Source: CALZKI01 sp964567585 | Lineage (GTDB): Bacteria; Bacillota; Clostridia; Lachnospirales; Lachnospiraceae | Assembly (NCBI GenBank): GCA_964567585.1 | Contig: CAZMND010000023.1 | Coordinates: 1-25,883, forward strand | DNA length: 25,883 bases | Direction of reading: 5' to 3' | In this document: positions 1 through 7,994 of the stretch, piece after piece | Position numbering within the stretch: position 1 is the first letter of the stretch | How the letters are laid out: every line of letters starts with the position of its first letter | Notes under the pieces: model-generated | The model's input: the letters and a program-made list of their open reading frames with translations, nothing else | Databases searched by the model: none | What the model was told of the DNA's origin: nothing | Program-made: the position numbers and the translations under genes

Positions 1-308
1 ATACCTGCATTTACCATAGCCTGTGCTAAAACAGTTGCTGTTGTAGTACCGTCACCTGCTACATCATTTGTCTTTGTAGCAACTTCTTTTACAAGCTGTG
101 CACCCATATTTTCGAATGCATCTTCCAATTCAATTTCTTTTGCGATAGTTACACCATCGTTTGTAATAAGTGGAGCCCCAAAAGATTTGTCTAAAACAAC
201 GTTTCTTCCTTTTGGTCCAAGTGTTACTCTAACTGTGTTGGCAAGCTGGTTCACACCTGCTTCCAATGCTGCTCTGGCTTCTGCGCCATACTTAATTTCT
301 TTAGCCAT
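1..308 (-). CDS. groL: 60 kDa chaperonin GroEL, N-terminal part (cut by window edge)
   Basis: This is the large subunit of the GroEL/GroES folding machine, a cytoplasmic ATP-dependent chaperonin that encloses non-native proteins. Only the first ~102 codons are inside the window; the frame stays open to base 1. The visible protein starts MAKEIKYGAEARAALEAGVN and contains the apical ATP-site sequence GDGTTTAT near residue 87, as well as TLGPKGRNVVLD near residue 30, all invariant in GroEL. The ATG at 308 is preceded by GGAGG with a normal spacer. It lies 20 bases after groES in the usual groES-groL order and should be cotranscribed from the promoter upstream of groES. Identification is secure; the rest of the protein cannot be assessed. 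Confidence 0.97.
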   Translation of the reverse strand, partial: MAKEIKYGAEARAALEAGVNQLANTVRVTLGPKGRNVVLDKSFGAPLITNDGVTIAKEIELEDAFENMGAQLVKEVATKTNDVAGDGTTTATVLAQAMVNAG

Positions 309-328
309 TTTTCTAAAAACCTCCAAGA

Positions 329-601
329 TTATTCAATAATTGCAAGAATGTCACTCTGTTTTACGATAATGAATTCTTCATCATCCAATTTCACTTCTGT
401 ACCTGCGAATTTGGAATAAATAACCTGTGAACCGGTTTTTACTTCCATTTTAATTGCTTCTGTACCCGGTCCAACCGCAACAACTTCCGCCTGCTGTGGT
501 TTTTCCTTATTCTGTCCCGGAAGAACGATTCCGGATTTGGTTGTTTCTTCACATACCAATGGTTTTAAAACAACTCTGTCTCCTAATGGTACTAATTTCA
601 T
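329..601 (-). CDS. groES: Co-chaperonin GroES (10 kDa)
   Basis: The heptameric lid of the GroEL chamber. The protein is 90 residues, slightly shorter than typical (94-97). It shows the family opening (PLGDRVVLKP), the mobile loop that docks on GroEL (about residues 18-29, ending GIVLPG), and the C-terminal KQSDILAIIE beta strand. The ATG at 601 has an AGGAGGT ribosome binding site seven bases upstream. It is followed by groL after 20 bases, so the two form a standard bicistronic operon. The upstream gap to the GGDEF-like gene is only 41 bases and carries part of a strong promoter, but I see no CIRCE inverted repeat and no CtsR direct repeat there. Confidence 0.97.
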   Translation of the reverse strand: MKLVPLGDRVVLKPLVCEETTKSGIVLPGQNKEKPQQAEVVAVGPGTEAIKMEVKTGSQVIYSKFAGTEVKLDDEEFIIVKQSDILAIIE

Positions 602-631
602 CTATATGACCTCCTAATAAAAACTTTAAAC

Positions 632-660
632 ATTGTAATATGTTATAGCTTTTTTTTCAA
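632..660 (-). promoter_or_regulatory. Sigma-A promoter for groES-groL
   Basis: On the minus strand, TTGAAA (660-655) and TACAAT (637-632) are separated by exactly 17 bases. The -35 box overlaps the last codons of the GGDEF-like gene. The predicted transcript starts near 625, giving a leader of about 24 bases before the groES ATG. No CIRCE (TTAGCACTC-N9-GAGTGCTAA) overlaps or flanks it. Confidence 0.75.
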
Positions 661-1545
661 ACGATTGCAATACTCTTCGGAATTTTTAATAGAAATTTTA
701 TTTTCTAACATTTCCACTTCTGCATCAGAAAATACACTTTCCATAGAAGCTTCCACGTTGGTTTTGTAAGCCACACCACAAGCTACACTTGGTGCAAGAT
801 GTTCATCTTCAAAGGCATCACAGGTGCTCTGAACTGCTTTACAATACGCTTCCGCTTCGCCATCCTCCGGCATAGGAATGATGATATGGAAAACATCTCC
901 GTCCACTCTGCCTACTATGTATTCCGGTTTTGCATTTTCCTTCACAATATCTGCGATAGTTACAATCAGTCTGTCACTTTCTTCATCGCCAAAATTGTCA
1001 TTTGCCACTTTCCAGTCATTGATATTCACCACAATTGCCGCCACCGGAACCACTTCCGAACGGTCGATAATCTGCATTCTGTGTTCAAAATAGCTCTGGC
1101 TCATAAGACCTGTCAATGCATCTTCCTTATCGCTCTGGATGCTCTTAGACTTGTGATGGTCATCAATATACATGCCCGCCTCTTTATGGAAATAACTTTC
1201 GCTTCCAAGACTTTCAAGCATATCCGCAAAGCCCTTTACCAAAGCTTCTGCTTTTTCCTTATCTATCACACACGCATCATAACCTACATACAAATGTGCA
1301 ATTGTGCGGTCATATACTCTGATTTTGATTCCGGGCACATTATCTACATCAGGATTCTCTGCCATATCGCCACACAGATAAACGGTTTTTCCCTTTCTAT
1401 CTGTAAGTAACATCTCTAAATTCAAGGCATCACAAATAGCCGTGGCCATAGAACAAACTTTATCCTTCTCATATAACCTATGAAAATCGTAGTCCTTAAT
1501 ATGACTGTTTAATCTGACTTCTAATGTTCCTTTCTGATACTGCAT
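643..1545 (-). CDS. GGDEF-like protein with degenerate catalytic motif
   Basis: This is a 300-residue protein with an N-terminal ~130-residue region I do not recognise (perhaps a small-ligand or PAS/GAF-like sensor) and a C-terminal diguanylate-cyclase fold. The fold is shown by the family opener DALTGL (~142-147), the helix INDWKVANDNFGDEESDRLI (~175-194) and a beta hairpin GRVDGDVFHIII. The active site is altered. The expected DxD metal ligands read NIN, and GGDEF reads DGDVF, so the acidic residue needed for metal binding and catalysis is missing. No RxxD inhibitory site is visible. It is probably not a cyclase; a GTP or c-di-GMP binding or protein-interaction role is possible. There is no signal peptide or membrane segment. 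The longest ORF starts at 1560, but the ATG at 1545 has GGAGGG six bases upstream and the outer ATG has none, so I use 1545. It has its own promoter and ends 41 bases before groES. Confidence 0.8.
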   Translation of the reverse strand: MQYQKGTLEVRLNSHIKDYDFHRLYEKDKVCSMATAICDALNLEMLLTDRKGKTVYLCGDMAENPDVDNVPGIKIRVYDRTIAHLYVGYDACVIDKEKAEALVKGFADMLESLGSESYFHKEAGMYIDDHHKSKSIQSDKEDALTGLMSQSYFEHRMQIIDRSEVVPVAAIVVNINDWKVANDNFGDEESDRLIVTIADIVKENAKPEYIVGRVDGDVFHIIIPMPEDGEAEAYCKAVQSTCDAFEDEHLAPSVACGVAYKTNVEASMESVFSDAEVEMLENKISIKNSEEYCNRLKKKL

Positions 1546-1583
1546 ATGGCACCCTCCCATAAATACAAATTTTGACTAGCAAT

Positions 1584-1612
1584 ATTATACCTTTTTTTGG
1601 TAGGTTTGGCAA
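1584..1612 (-). promoter_or_regulatory. Sigma-A promoter for the GGDEF-like gene
   Basis: TTGCCA (1612-1607) and a perfect TATAAT (1589-1584) are separated by 17 bases on the minus strand, in the gap after the condensation-fold gene. The start would be near 1577, about 32 bases before the ATG chosen at 1545. I see no terminator between the preceding gene and this promoter, so readthrough from the five-gene operon is also possible. Confidence 0.75.
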
Positions 1613-1624
1613 TGGAAGTTATTT

Positions 1625-2854
1625 TCAAACTCCACTTTCCTTCACCCTACTAAGACAAATGTTCATTCTGCCATTCAATGTACAAAGAGCCATTACCTGC
1701 TTTGTTGTAGACATAGATGCTGCCATTGCTTCAAACTCTGCAACTTCAAAAGAATCATATTCCGTCCTTAAATTGAGATTGCCTAAATTCGTAATTCCTA
1801 ATGGGGTCTTGTTTTTTCCGGACATTCCTATAATATCTACCACGCTTTTGGCAATTTCATTCTTATACCCTGTATACTTTGCCATCAAAGCACCATCCAA
1901 TAGTCCAAATCCAAACAGCCCCAAACTTTTAGCAATAAAAAATTTCTTTGCCGGATTTTCATTTGTCTTTTTAATAATGTTGTGTATCTTTTTCGCGTTT
2001 TCTTCAAAAGAAATAGCCGTATTGTATTTATAATTAACTTTAATTATAGTCACTTTATTGGCAAGGGAGCGGTTATTTCCCCGATAAGATATAGGCATAC
2101 CAACGGTTTCATATTCCGGAAACTTCTCAAATTGTTTTGCAACAATATAACTGTTTACGGTAATTCCCATTTCTTTACTTTTTTCCCGTATCTTTTGCAT
2201 ATCTTCGGACAGAACTATTTTTTCAACATAGGTTTGTCTGTTTTTCCAAAATTTTTCATGAATATTGTAATAATCTTCCCAACCAAAAAGTTTTCCGGTC
2301 TTTTCCCATTGTTTATTCAACAGCTTAATACCTGCTTTTTTTAAGAATGGGTATTTTATATCCGAAGGTATCATTTCCTCATCTTCATTATTGAGCGTTT
2401 TATACTCCACATCTTCCCCAGCCAAACAACTTAAAATATCCTGTGCCAGTAAAACCAGGGATTGTCCGTCTCCCAAAATATGATGCGCCATAATGAATAT
2501 GCGAACCTCGTCTTTTCCATCAATAATAAAAGTTCTGACAAGTTCTCCCTCATTAATGCGGAATGTGTTTTTTTCATTTTCATGCAATATATCTACCCAT
2601 TCCCGCGAGTCAATAAAAACTTTGCAGCCGGTTTCAGGAATATTTTCAAAATAAATCTCCCCATTGTCTAATACTAATTTTGACATGGTGGTTTCATTTT
2701 TTGTATATGCCTTTTCCACCGCTTGTTTTATTTCTTCGACACTTACATCACCTTTTCTTTTCAGGGTCATAACTGCAGCGATATAAATATTGGGGTCAAA
2801 CAAAAAATAATGCAGTAATTCCTGTAACTGACTTTTATTAATCTTTCTCTCCAT
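1625..2854 (-). CDS. Stand-alone condensation/acyltransferase-fold enzyme (copy A)
   Basis: This 409-residue soluble protein belongs to the CoA-dependent acyltransferase superfamily (NRPS condensation domains, alcohol acetyltransferases, PapA5-like transferases). The catalytic HHxxxDG motif is intact as HHILGDG at ~124-130. The C-terminal half has the GITNLG segment typical of the acetyltransferase/PapA branch. These enzymes join an acyl thioester to an amine or alcohol; the substrate here is unknown. It is a clear paralogue of the gene at 6771-7988, with FLFDPNIY, ETGCKV, NEGELVRTFII and IHE-FWK blocks in the same order. I use the ATG at 2854: GGGAG lies nine bases upstream and the N-terminus then matches the paralogue, whereas the GTG at 2884 lacks a good site. 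It is the last gene of the five-gene operon, 42 bases after the permease. No adenylation or carrier domain is attached or nearby. Confidence 0.8.
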   Translation of the reverse strand: MERKINKSQLQELLHYFLFDPNIYIAAVMTLKRKGDVSVEEIKQAVEKAYTKNETTMSKLVLDNGEIYFENIPETGCKVFIDSREWVDILHENEKNTFRINEGELVRTFIIDGKDEVRIFIMAHHILGDGQSLVLLAQDILSCLAGEDVEYKTLNNEDEEMIPSDIKYPFLKKAGIKLLNKQWEKTGKLFGWEDYYNIHEKFWKNRQTYVEKIVLSEDMQKIREKSKEMGITVNSYIVAKQFEKFPEYETVGMPISYRGNNRSLANKVTIIKVNYKYNTAISFEENAKKIHNIIKKTNENPAKKFFIAKSLGLFGFGLLDGALMAKYTGYKNEIAKSVVDIIGMSGKNKTPLGITNLGNLNLRTEYDSFEVAEFEAMAASMSTTKQVMALCTLNGRMNICLSRVKESGV

Positions 2855-2896
2855 ACTCTTTTTCTCCCAATCCTCAATGCACACTTACAAATACAC

Positions 2897-5527
2897 CTAA
2901 TTTGCATTTACATTGGTTAGATTTAATTTCTTAATTTTGCGTAAAGCAATCTTATTCATAATAAAAGCAAATACACCGCCTATAAGCGCTGAAATCAAAC
3001 ACGCTTTAATGCTTGGTGTTCTGACATAATGGGTCACGGCGACCTCTAAGATACGAATTACCACATAACCAAAAATGCATCCGATTATCCATCCCACCAG
3101 GATTCCCAATGAAGTCAAGAACACATTATCTCTTGAAACAAATGCCTTCGTTTCTTTCATCGTGAATCCATTAATACGCATAACGGACAGTTCCTTGGCT
3201 TTTCGGTTAATATGCATAACATTCTGATTTAGCATGACCAAAACTGCCATAACAGCGGCAAAAACAAAACAAATCACCACTACCAAATACAGTGCATTAT
3301 TCATTTTTATGTATTCGCTGTTATCTCTCAGAGAAAGGAAACCGTCCATTTCCTTTACCTTATCGTAAAGACCGTCAATATTGCCTTTTAATAAAAATAC
3401 ACAGCGGTCGGCTTCTTCTCCCATTACCTCTTTATAATACTCTTCTGACATTACAAATAAGTTGTAGGGCAAATAGTGTTCAATTTCTCCTGCCACAGTC
3501 ACCTGCTTCGGATTTCCTTCTCCATCCGTAATTTCAAGAATATCATCTACCTTCAAATCGTAGTTTTCCATACATTTTAAAGACACCAATATTCCTTTTT
3601 CAGGCAACTCAATTACTTCTCTTTTATCCGGATTTTCCAAAACCATAAAGTCCTTTAAGGCATTGGCATCTGAAACTACTACCACATGCGCACTGGACCA
3701 ATTACCGTCTGTTTCACGGCACAATTTAAGTCTGTCTTGAATCCGGATATATTCTACTGCTTCTTCATCCAGGATTTTTTCATATTCTTCCATATCGCCT
3801 GTTTCTGAATCTACCACAAGACGATTTTCATATAAAAAATACTTTTCAAACTGTACAACAGCAGATTCCTGCATCGCAATCAGCATAGTAAATGAAATTA
3901 CCAGAAGTAAAATACATCCCGCAACACCCACTACGGTGGTCACCATACGAGGTGCATCTCCCAACACATTTTTTACCATAACGCGGGTATATAACCGGCT
4001 TTTTTTATAAGCTCCGATTTTCTCAAAGAAAAATGGTTTTTCTCTCTCCACAATCTCTCCGCGAAGTAAATCTGTTGCAGGCAATGAGATTTCTTTTTTA
4101 CACGCAACATAAGATGCTGCCATAAAAATTATCATAAAGAATATGGATATAAAAATCGCATGTCCCCATGAAAACGATAACGGAATCGTGCCCAGCAAAA
4201 ATACCCCTTCATAAATCTTCAGGTTCAAAAATTGTACGCTGAATACGGAAGCCACAAAACCTTCCAAAACACCAACAAGTCCGCAAATAATACTGTATCC
4301 CATATAATGCTGCAAAATTTCCCCGGTGGTAAATCCCAAGGCTTTTTGCATACCTATATAAGTCCGTTGTTCATTAATCATACGACTAATCGCAGAATAA
4401 CAAACCAGAACACTGACAACCACAAAGATAAGCGCCAGTGAATAACTCAATCCATATAAGCCTTCCACAATAATATCAATACTTCGTACATCCCCAATGT
4501 CATTACGAATGGACACAATCCAACTTTCTTCTTTCAGCAATGACTGTTCTTCTTTGGCTTCTTGCAGTTTTACAAACCCATCCTCGACCTTCTTATTTGC
4601 CTTATCGAGTTCTTCCATCATCTTGTTATGATACTTTTCGGGTACCGCCATTTCTTCTACAAGTTCTTTTGCTGCCTCTATGTTATCTTCATACGCCTTT
4701 AAGATTGCTTCACTTTCTGCAATCTTAGCACTTGCGCTATCTAAAACCTCTTCCAAACGAATTGGCGCCTGTTTTTCTCCCACTTGTTGTAACTGCTCTT
4801 TAAAAGCCGCCTCTTTTTCTTTGTATTCGTCAGAAAAATAAAAATACTCATCTAATTCATAGCTTTTTACATAAGCGGTTGTATAACTACCTCCAAAGTA
4901 AGAACTGTCAAAAGACTCTTTCGGCAAGGCTATGTAATAGTACGCCGAACCAATTCCCGTATTGTTCATCCCTCTGCTATCCAAAGATTTTGCACAACAA
5001 AAAGAAGGCTGATTTATAATTGCCGTCACAAGAAATGTTTCTGTTTTTAACTCTCCCTCATGTTCTATAACAATCGTATCACCAACGTGAATATCTTCTT
5101 CCTTTGCCATTTTCTGTTCTATCGCAGCCTGGTTTTCCTCTGTCGGCAAGGTTCCCTCCAGCACAATCGGAAGGTTCATTTTATCCAGCAGGGAATGAAC
5201 TCTGATTTGCATTTTTCCGGTCCCATTGTTACCGTTTAATATGCTTATTGCAGAATAACCACCTTCTACTTCATCGATGCCATCAATTTCCTTCATAGCC
5301 TCGATATCACCGTCTGTCATCCCATACATACTGCTGACTTCAAAGGACTGCAATTGATTATCAACAAAGTACTGATTCGCACTTTCCAGGATTGCTTTTG
5401 CCGCAGACTGATCTCCTAAATAAATAGAAATCCCCGTAGCTGCCATCAGCGCAACCGCCAAAAACGATATCATATTCTTTTGAATGGTCTTGAACAAATG
5501 TTTTCTTTGTGTTCTTTTCATTACCAC
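2897..5527 (-). CDS. FtsX/MacB-like ABC permease with extracellular coiled coil
   Basis: This is an 876-residue membrane protein, the permease partner of the adjacent ATPase. About eight transmembrane segments are visible (near residues 19-38, 358-380, 408-430, 454-475, 528-551, 745-767, 802-824 and 840-860). This is the duplicated FtsX layout: one N-terminal helix, a large extracellular domain, three helices, a linker, then a second set. The first extracellular domain (~40-355) contains a long charged heptad stretch at ~260-336 that should form a coiled coil. MacB/FtsX-family proteins are mechanotransmission permeases that move lipids, peptides or lipoproteins from the membrane, or activate wall hydrolases, rather than forming a channel. 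The GTG at 5527 has AAGGAG five bases upstream; an ATG at 5521 that overlaps the ATPase stop (TAATG) is the alternative. Substrate is not known. Confidence 0.88.
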   Translation of the reverse strand: MVMKRTQRKHLFKTIQKNMISFLAVALMAATGISIYLGDQSAAKAILESANQYFVDNQLQSFEVSSMYGMTDGDIEAMKEIDGIDEVEGGYSAISILNGNNGTGKMQIRVHSLLDKMNLPIVLEGTLPTEENQAAIEQKMAKEEDIHVGDTIVIEHEGELKTETFLVTAIINQPSFCCAKSLDSRGMNNTGIGSAYYYIALPKESFDSSYFGGSYTTAYVKSYELDEYFYFSDEYKEKEAAFKEQLQQVGEKQAPIRLEEVLDSASAKIAESEAILKAYEDNIEAAKELVEEMAVPEKYHNKMMEELDKANKKVEDGFVKLQEAKEEQSLLKEESWIVSIRNDIGDVRSIDIIVEGLYGLSYSLALIFVVVSVLVCYSAISRMINEQRTYIGMQKALGFTTGEILQHYMGYSIICGLVGVLEGFVASVFSVQFLNLKIYEGVFLLGTIPLSFSWGHAIFISIFFMIIFMAASYVACKKEISLPATDLLRGEIVEREKPFFFEKIGAYKKSRLYTRVMVKNVLGDAPRMVTTVVGVAGCILLLVISFTMLIAMQESAVVQFEKYFLYENRLVVDSETGDMEEYEKILDEEAVEYIRIQDRLKLCRETDGNWSSAHVVVVSDANALKDFMVLENPDKREVIELPEKGILVSLKCMENYDLKVDDILEITDGEGNPKQVTVAGEIEHYLPYNLFVMSEEYYKEVMGEEADRCVFLLKGNIDGLYDKVKEMDGFLSLRDNSEYIKMNNALYLVVVICFVFAAVMAVLVMLNQNVMHINRKAKELSVMRINGFTMKETKAFVSRDNVFLTSLGILVGWIIGCIFGYVVIRILEVAVTHYVRTPSIKACLISALIGGVFAFIMNKIALRKIKKLNLTNVNAN

Positions 5528-6738
5528 ACCAACTCCTTCGCACTTGCAGGATGAACATTCATCGTAACTTCTGCCACAACACCACCCTGCATACGAATTA
5601 CTCTATTTGCCATTTTGGCAATTTCTTCATTATGGGTTACCATCAATAATGTTGTTCCTTTTTTGATAACCTCTTCCAAAACAGTAAGAACTTCTATACT
5701 TGTTTCATAATCCAAAGCCGCCGTTGGTTCATCCGCAAGTATAAGTCGCGGATTTTTAACCAGCGCTCTTGCAATAGACACTCGCTGCTGCTGACCACCT
5801 GACATTTGAGCCGGATAATTCTTTCTCTTTTCATATAAGCCTACACTCTTTAATGCCTCTGTCGCCTGCATGGAATTTTCGCCCAATTCCCCGATAAAAT
5901 TAAGGTTTTCTTCCGCCGTCAAAGTAGGCATCAGATTATAAGCCTGGAAAATAAATCCCACCGCACGTCTACGATACTCTGTCAGTTCCTGCTCACTTGC
6001 TTTGGCATAATCTTTTCCGTCAAACAATACTTCACCTTCGGTTGGCTGGTCCATACCACCAATAATATTGAGCATGGTTGACTTTCCGCAACCGGACTCA
6101 CCTAAAATCACAAGGAATTCGCCTTCCCGTATATCCAGATTTACACCTCTTAACACCTGTACCTTTGTTTCACCATGTCCGAAACTTTTTGTAATTCCGC
6201 GCAAGGAAAGCAAGATTGGCTTTTCCTCAGCAAATCCTAAATTCAATCCTCTGGCATCCACCGCAATGGCTGTCAACATTGCCAGTGTTTCTGATAACTC
6301 TACATCATCATCATCATACAAAGAACCGTCTTTTTTATTGATAATCTGAATACAACCAATAACCTCATACTTATTTCGCAGCGGGACACAAATCATACTT
6401 CTTGTTACAAAACCGGTGGCTTTATCAAAACGCCCTGCCCATCTTGGATCACTTTGACAATCTTTTACGACTGTGGTTTCACCAACTTCTACAACTTTTC
6501 CCGCAATGCCTTCACCTGCTGCAAGACTAAGACCTGTTAAATCCGCTCCGCCAATCCAAAAAGATGGGTAAATTCTTCCATCACCTTTTTTATTGTAAAA
6601 CCAAATTGTTCCGGCCTCCGCATCTACCGCTCTGACAACCATTCCAAGGCTGACACGCAGTGCATCTTCCAAGGATTCCGCATCTTGTAATAATCTCGTA
6701 ATTTCCCATACTACATGAGTATTGTTTACTTTGTTCAT
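5521..6738 (-). CDS. GAF domain fused to MacB/LolD-type ABC ATPase
   Basis: This 405-residue cytoplasmic protein has two parts. Residues ~8-163 form a GAF domain (GEGIAGKVVEVGETTVVKD, CVPLRNKYEVIGCIQIINKK), a fold that binds small ligands such as cyclic nucleotides, haem or other metabolites. Residues ~175-395 form an ABC ATPase of the MacB/LolD class. It has Walker A GESGCGKS (213-220), a Q-loop in FIFQAYNLMPTLTAEENL, signature MSGGQQQR (312-319), Walker B RLILADEPT (331-339) and H-loop His369. All catalytic motifs are intact. The GAF-ABC arrangement is unusual, because most ATPases of this class begin directly with the nucleotide-binding domain; it suggests that export is gated by an intracellular ligand. 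The ATG at 6738 has GAGG upstream. The stop overlaps the start of the permease gene, so the two are surely translated together and form one transporter. Confidence 0.9.
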   Translation of the reverse strand: MNKVNNTHVVWEITRLLQDAESLEDALRVSLGMVVRAVDAEAGTIWFYNKKGDGRIYPSFWIGGADLTGLSLAAGEGIAGKVVEVGETTVVKDCQSDPRWAGRFDKATGFVTRSMICVPLRNKYEVIGCIQIINKKDGSLYDDDDVELSETLAMLTAIAVDARGLNLGFAEEKPILLSLRGITKSFGHGETKVQVLRGVNLDIREGEFLVILGESGCGKSTMLNIIGGMDQPTEGEVLFDGKDYAKASEQELTEYRRRAVGFIFQAYNLMPTLTAEENLNFIGELGENSMQATEALKSVGLYEKRKNYPAQMSGGQQQRVSIARALVKNPRLILADEPTAALDYETSIEVLTVLEEVIKKGTTLLMVTHNEEIAKMANRVIRMQGGVVAEVTMNVHPASAKELVW

Positions 6739-6770
6739 ATCTACTACCTCATTTTATAGGTGACATATTT

Positions 6771-7988
6771 TTATTTCTTTACATTTTTGCTTTCCGCAAT
6801 CAGCATCTTTCCTTTAAACGTACTAATCGTAATTACCCTTTCTGAAGTTGCAACACAAGGAGCAACCGGAATAAGGTTTTTGATTTTAAATCTGTCACAT
6901 TCTCCGGAAATAGAAACAACACCTAAATTTGTAACACCTAATTTTGTTCTTCCTGCTCCGTATAAGCCTAAAATTTGTCTCATTCTGTCAGCACGTCTGC
7001 TTTCATATCCCATATACTGTTGAACATAGGCTGCATCTAAAAGTGTTCCTTCAGAATATGCAATAAACTGCGGAATATAATAAACGGAACGGATATTCTT
7101 TATTTCCTTCACAAGAATTTTATTAATCCTTACGAGATTTTCTTCAAAGGTTGCATTAGAATCATATTCTGCATATGCGATAACACTACTAACCATACAG
7201 GAAATACTACGGTCATTTTCACGGATACTTGTAGGAATTGCCAGTTTTTGTCTTCCGGTATAATCCTTCAAATATTTTGTAACCATATAACTATTTACTG
7301 TCACACCAAGTTCCTTACACTTTGCTTTGATTTCTTCTAATTCACTGCCTTCCAGTTCCGTAAAATCAATCTCTGTTTTGCTGTCCTTCCAAAAATCCTC
7401 ATGTATTTTATAATAAGTATCCCAGCCGAATACTTCTTTTTCCTCCTCACACCACTTCGAACTCAATTTTTTAAGACCTATCTTCTCCAAAAAATTCAAA
7501 CCGCCCTTTTTAATAACGCCTTTTTTAGTCATAACAGTTGAATTTCTGTAAGCAACTTCTTTTCCCTGAAGGTTACTTAAAACATCCTCTGCCAGAAGGA
7601 AGATTCCGTTTCCGTCACATGTAATATGATGTATCATAAAATAAATATCTGTCTCATTTCCTTTCGGAATGATAAATGTACGTACTAATTCTCCTTCATT
7701 AACCCTAAACGGTATGCGTTCATTCTCATACATGATTTCCTGCCAGTCACGGCTGTCTATAGAAACCTTACATCCTGTTTCTTCCATTTCTTCCATATAA
7801 AACGTTCCATTCTCATCCAAAACGGCCTTTGACATTGTCATCGCATTCTGTGTATAAGCTTTCTTTACTGCTTCGTATATTTCTTCCGCTTTTACATCAC
7901 CCTCCAGTGTCATGACCACCGCCATATAAATATTCGGGTCAAATAAAAAGGTTCTTTCCAATAATAATTCTACGCTGTTTTTGTTCAT
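6771..7988 (-). CDS. Stand-alone condensation/acyltransferase-fold enzyme (copy B)
   Basis: This 405-residue soluble protein is paralogous to the gene at 1625-2854. The HHxxxDG active-site motif is intact as HHITCDG (120-126), with His121 the expected base. It also shares FLFDPNIYMAVVMTL near the N-terminus, ETGCKVSIDSRDW, NEGELVRTFII, the IHEDFWK block and KLGVTNLG near residue 370. Family knowledge points to acyl transfer from CoA or a carrier protein to an amine or hydroxyl; PapA5, alcohol acetyltransferase and NRPS condensation domains are all relatives. The two copies differ enough in the middle to suggest different substrates. The start lies six bases after the stop of the DUF3089 gene and its AGGAG lies inside that gene, which indicates translational coupling. 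No signal peptide is present, so it acts in the cytoplasm. Confidence 0.8.
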   Translation of the reverse strand: MNKNSVELLLERTFLFDPNIYMAVVMTLEGDVKAEEIYEAVKKAYTQNAMTMSKAVLDENGTFYMEEMEETGCKVSIDSRDWQEIMYENERIPFRVNEGELVRTFIIPKGNETDIYFMIHHITCDGNGIFLLAEDVLSNLQGKEVAYRNSTVMTKKGVIKKGGLNFLEKIGLKKLSSKWCEEEKEVFGWDTYYKIHEDFWKDSKTEIDFTELEGSELEEIKAKCKELGVTVNSYMVTKYLKDYTGRQKLAIPTSIRENDRSISCMVSSVIAYAEYDSNATFEENLVRINKILVKEIKNIRSVYYIPQFIAYSEGTLLDAAYVQQYMGYESRRADRMRQILGLYGAGRTKLGVTNLGVVSISGECDRFKIKNLIPVAPCVATSERVITISTFKGKMLIAESKNVKK

Positions 7989-7994
7989 GTGTAA

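Noticed and set aside
1613..1660. GGAAAGT...ACTTCC repeat at the end of condensation-fold copy A as a terminator
   Set aside because: Pairing is short and imperfect and there is no T-run, so I do not call an operon end here.
1572..2033. 153-codon plus-strand open frame
   Set aside because: It is antisense to the end of condensation-fold copy A and the GGDEF promoter region; its composition is that of a shadow frame and it lacks a ribosome binding site.
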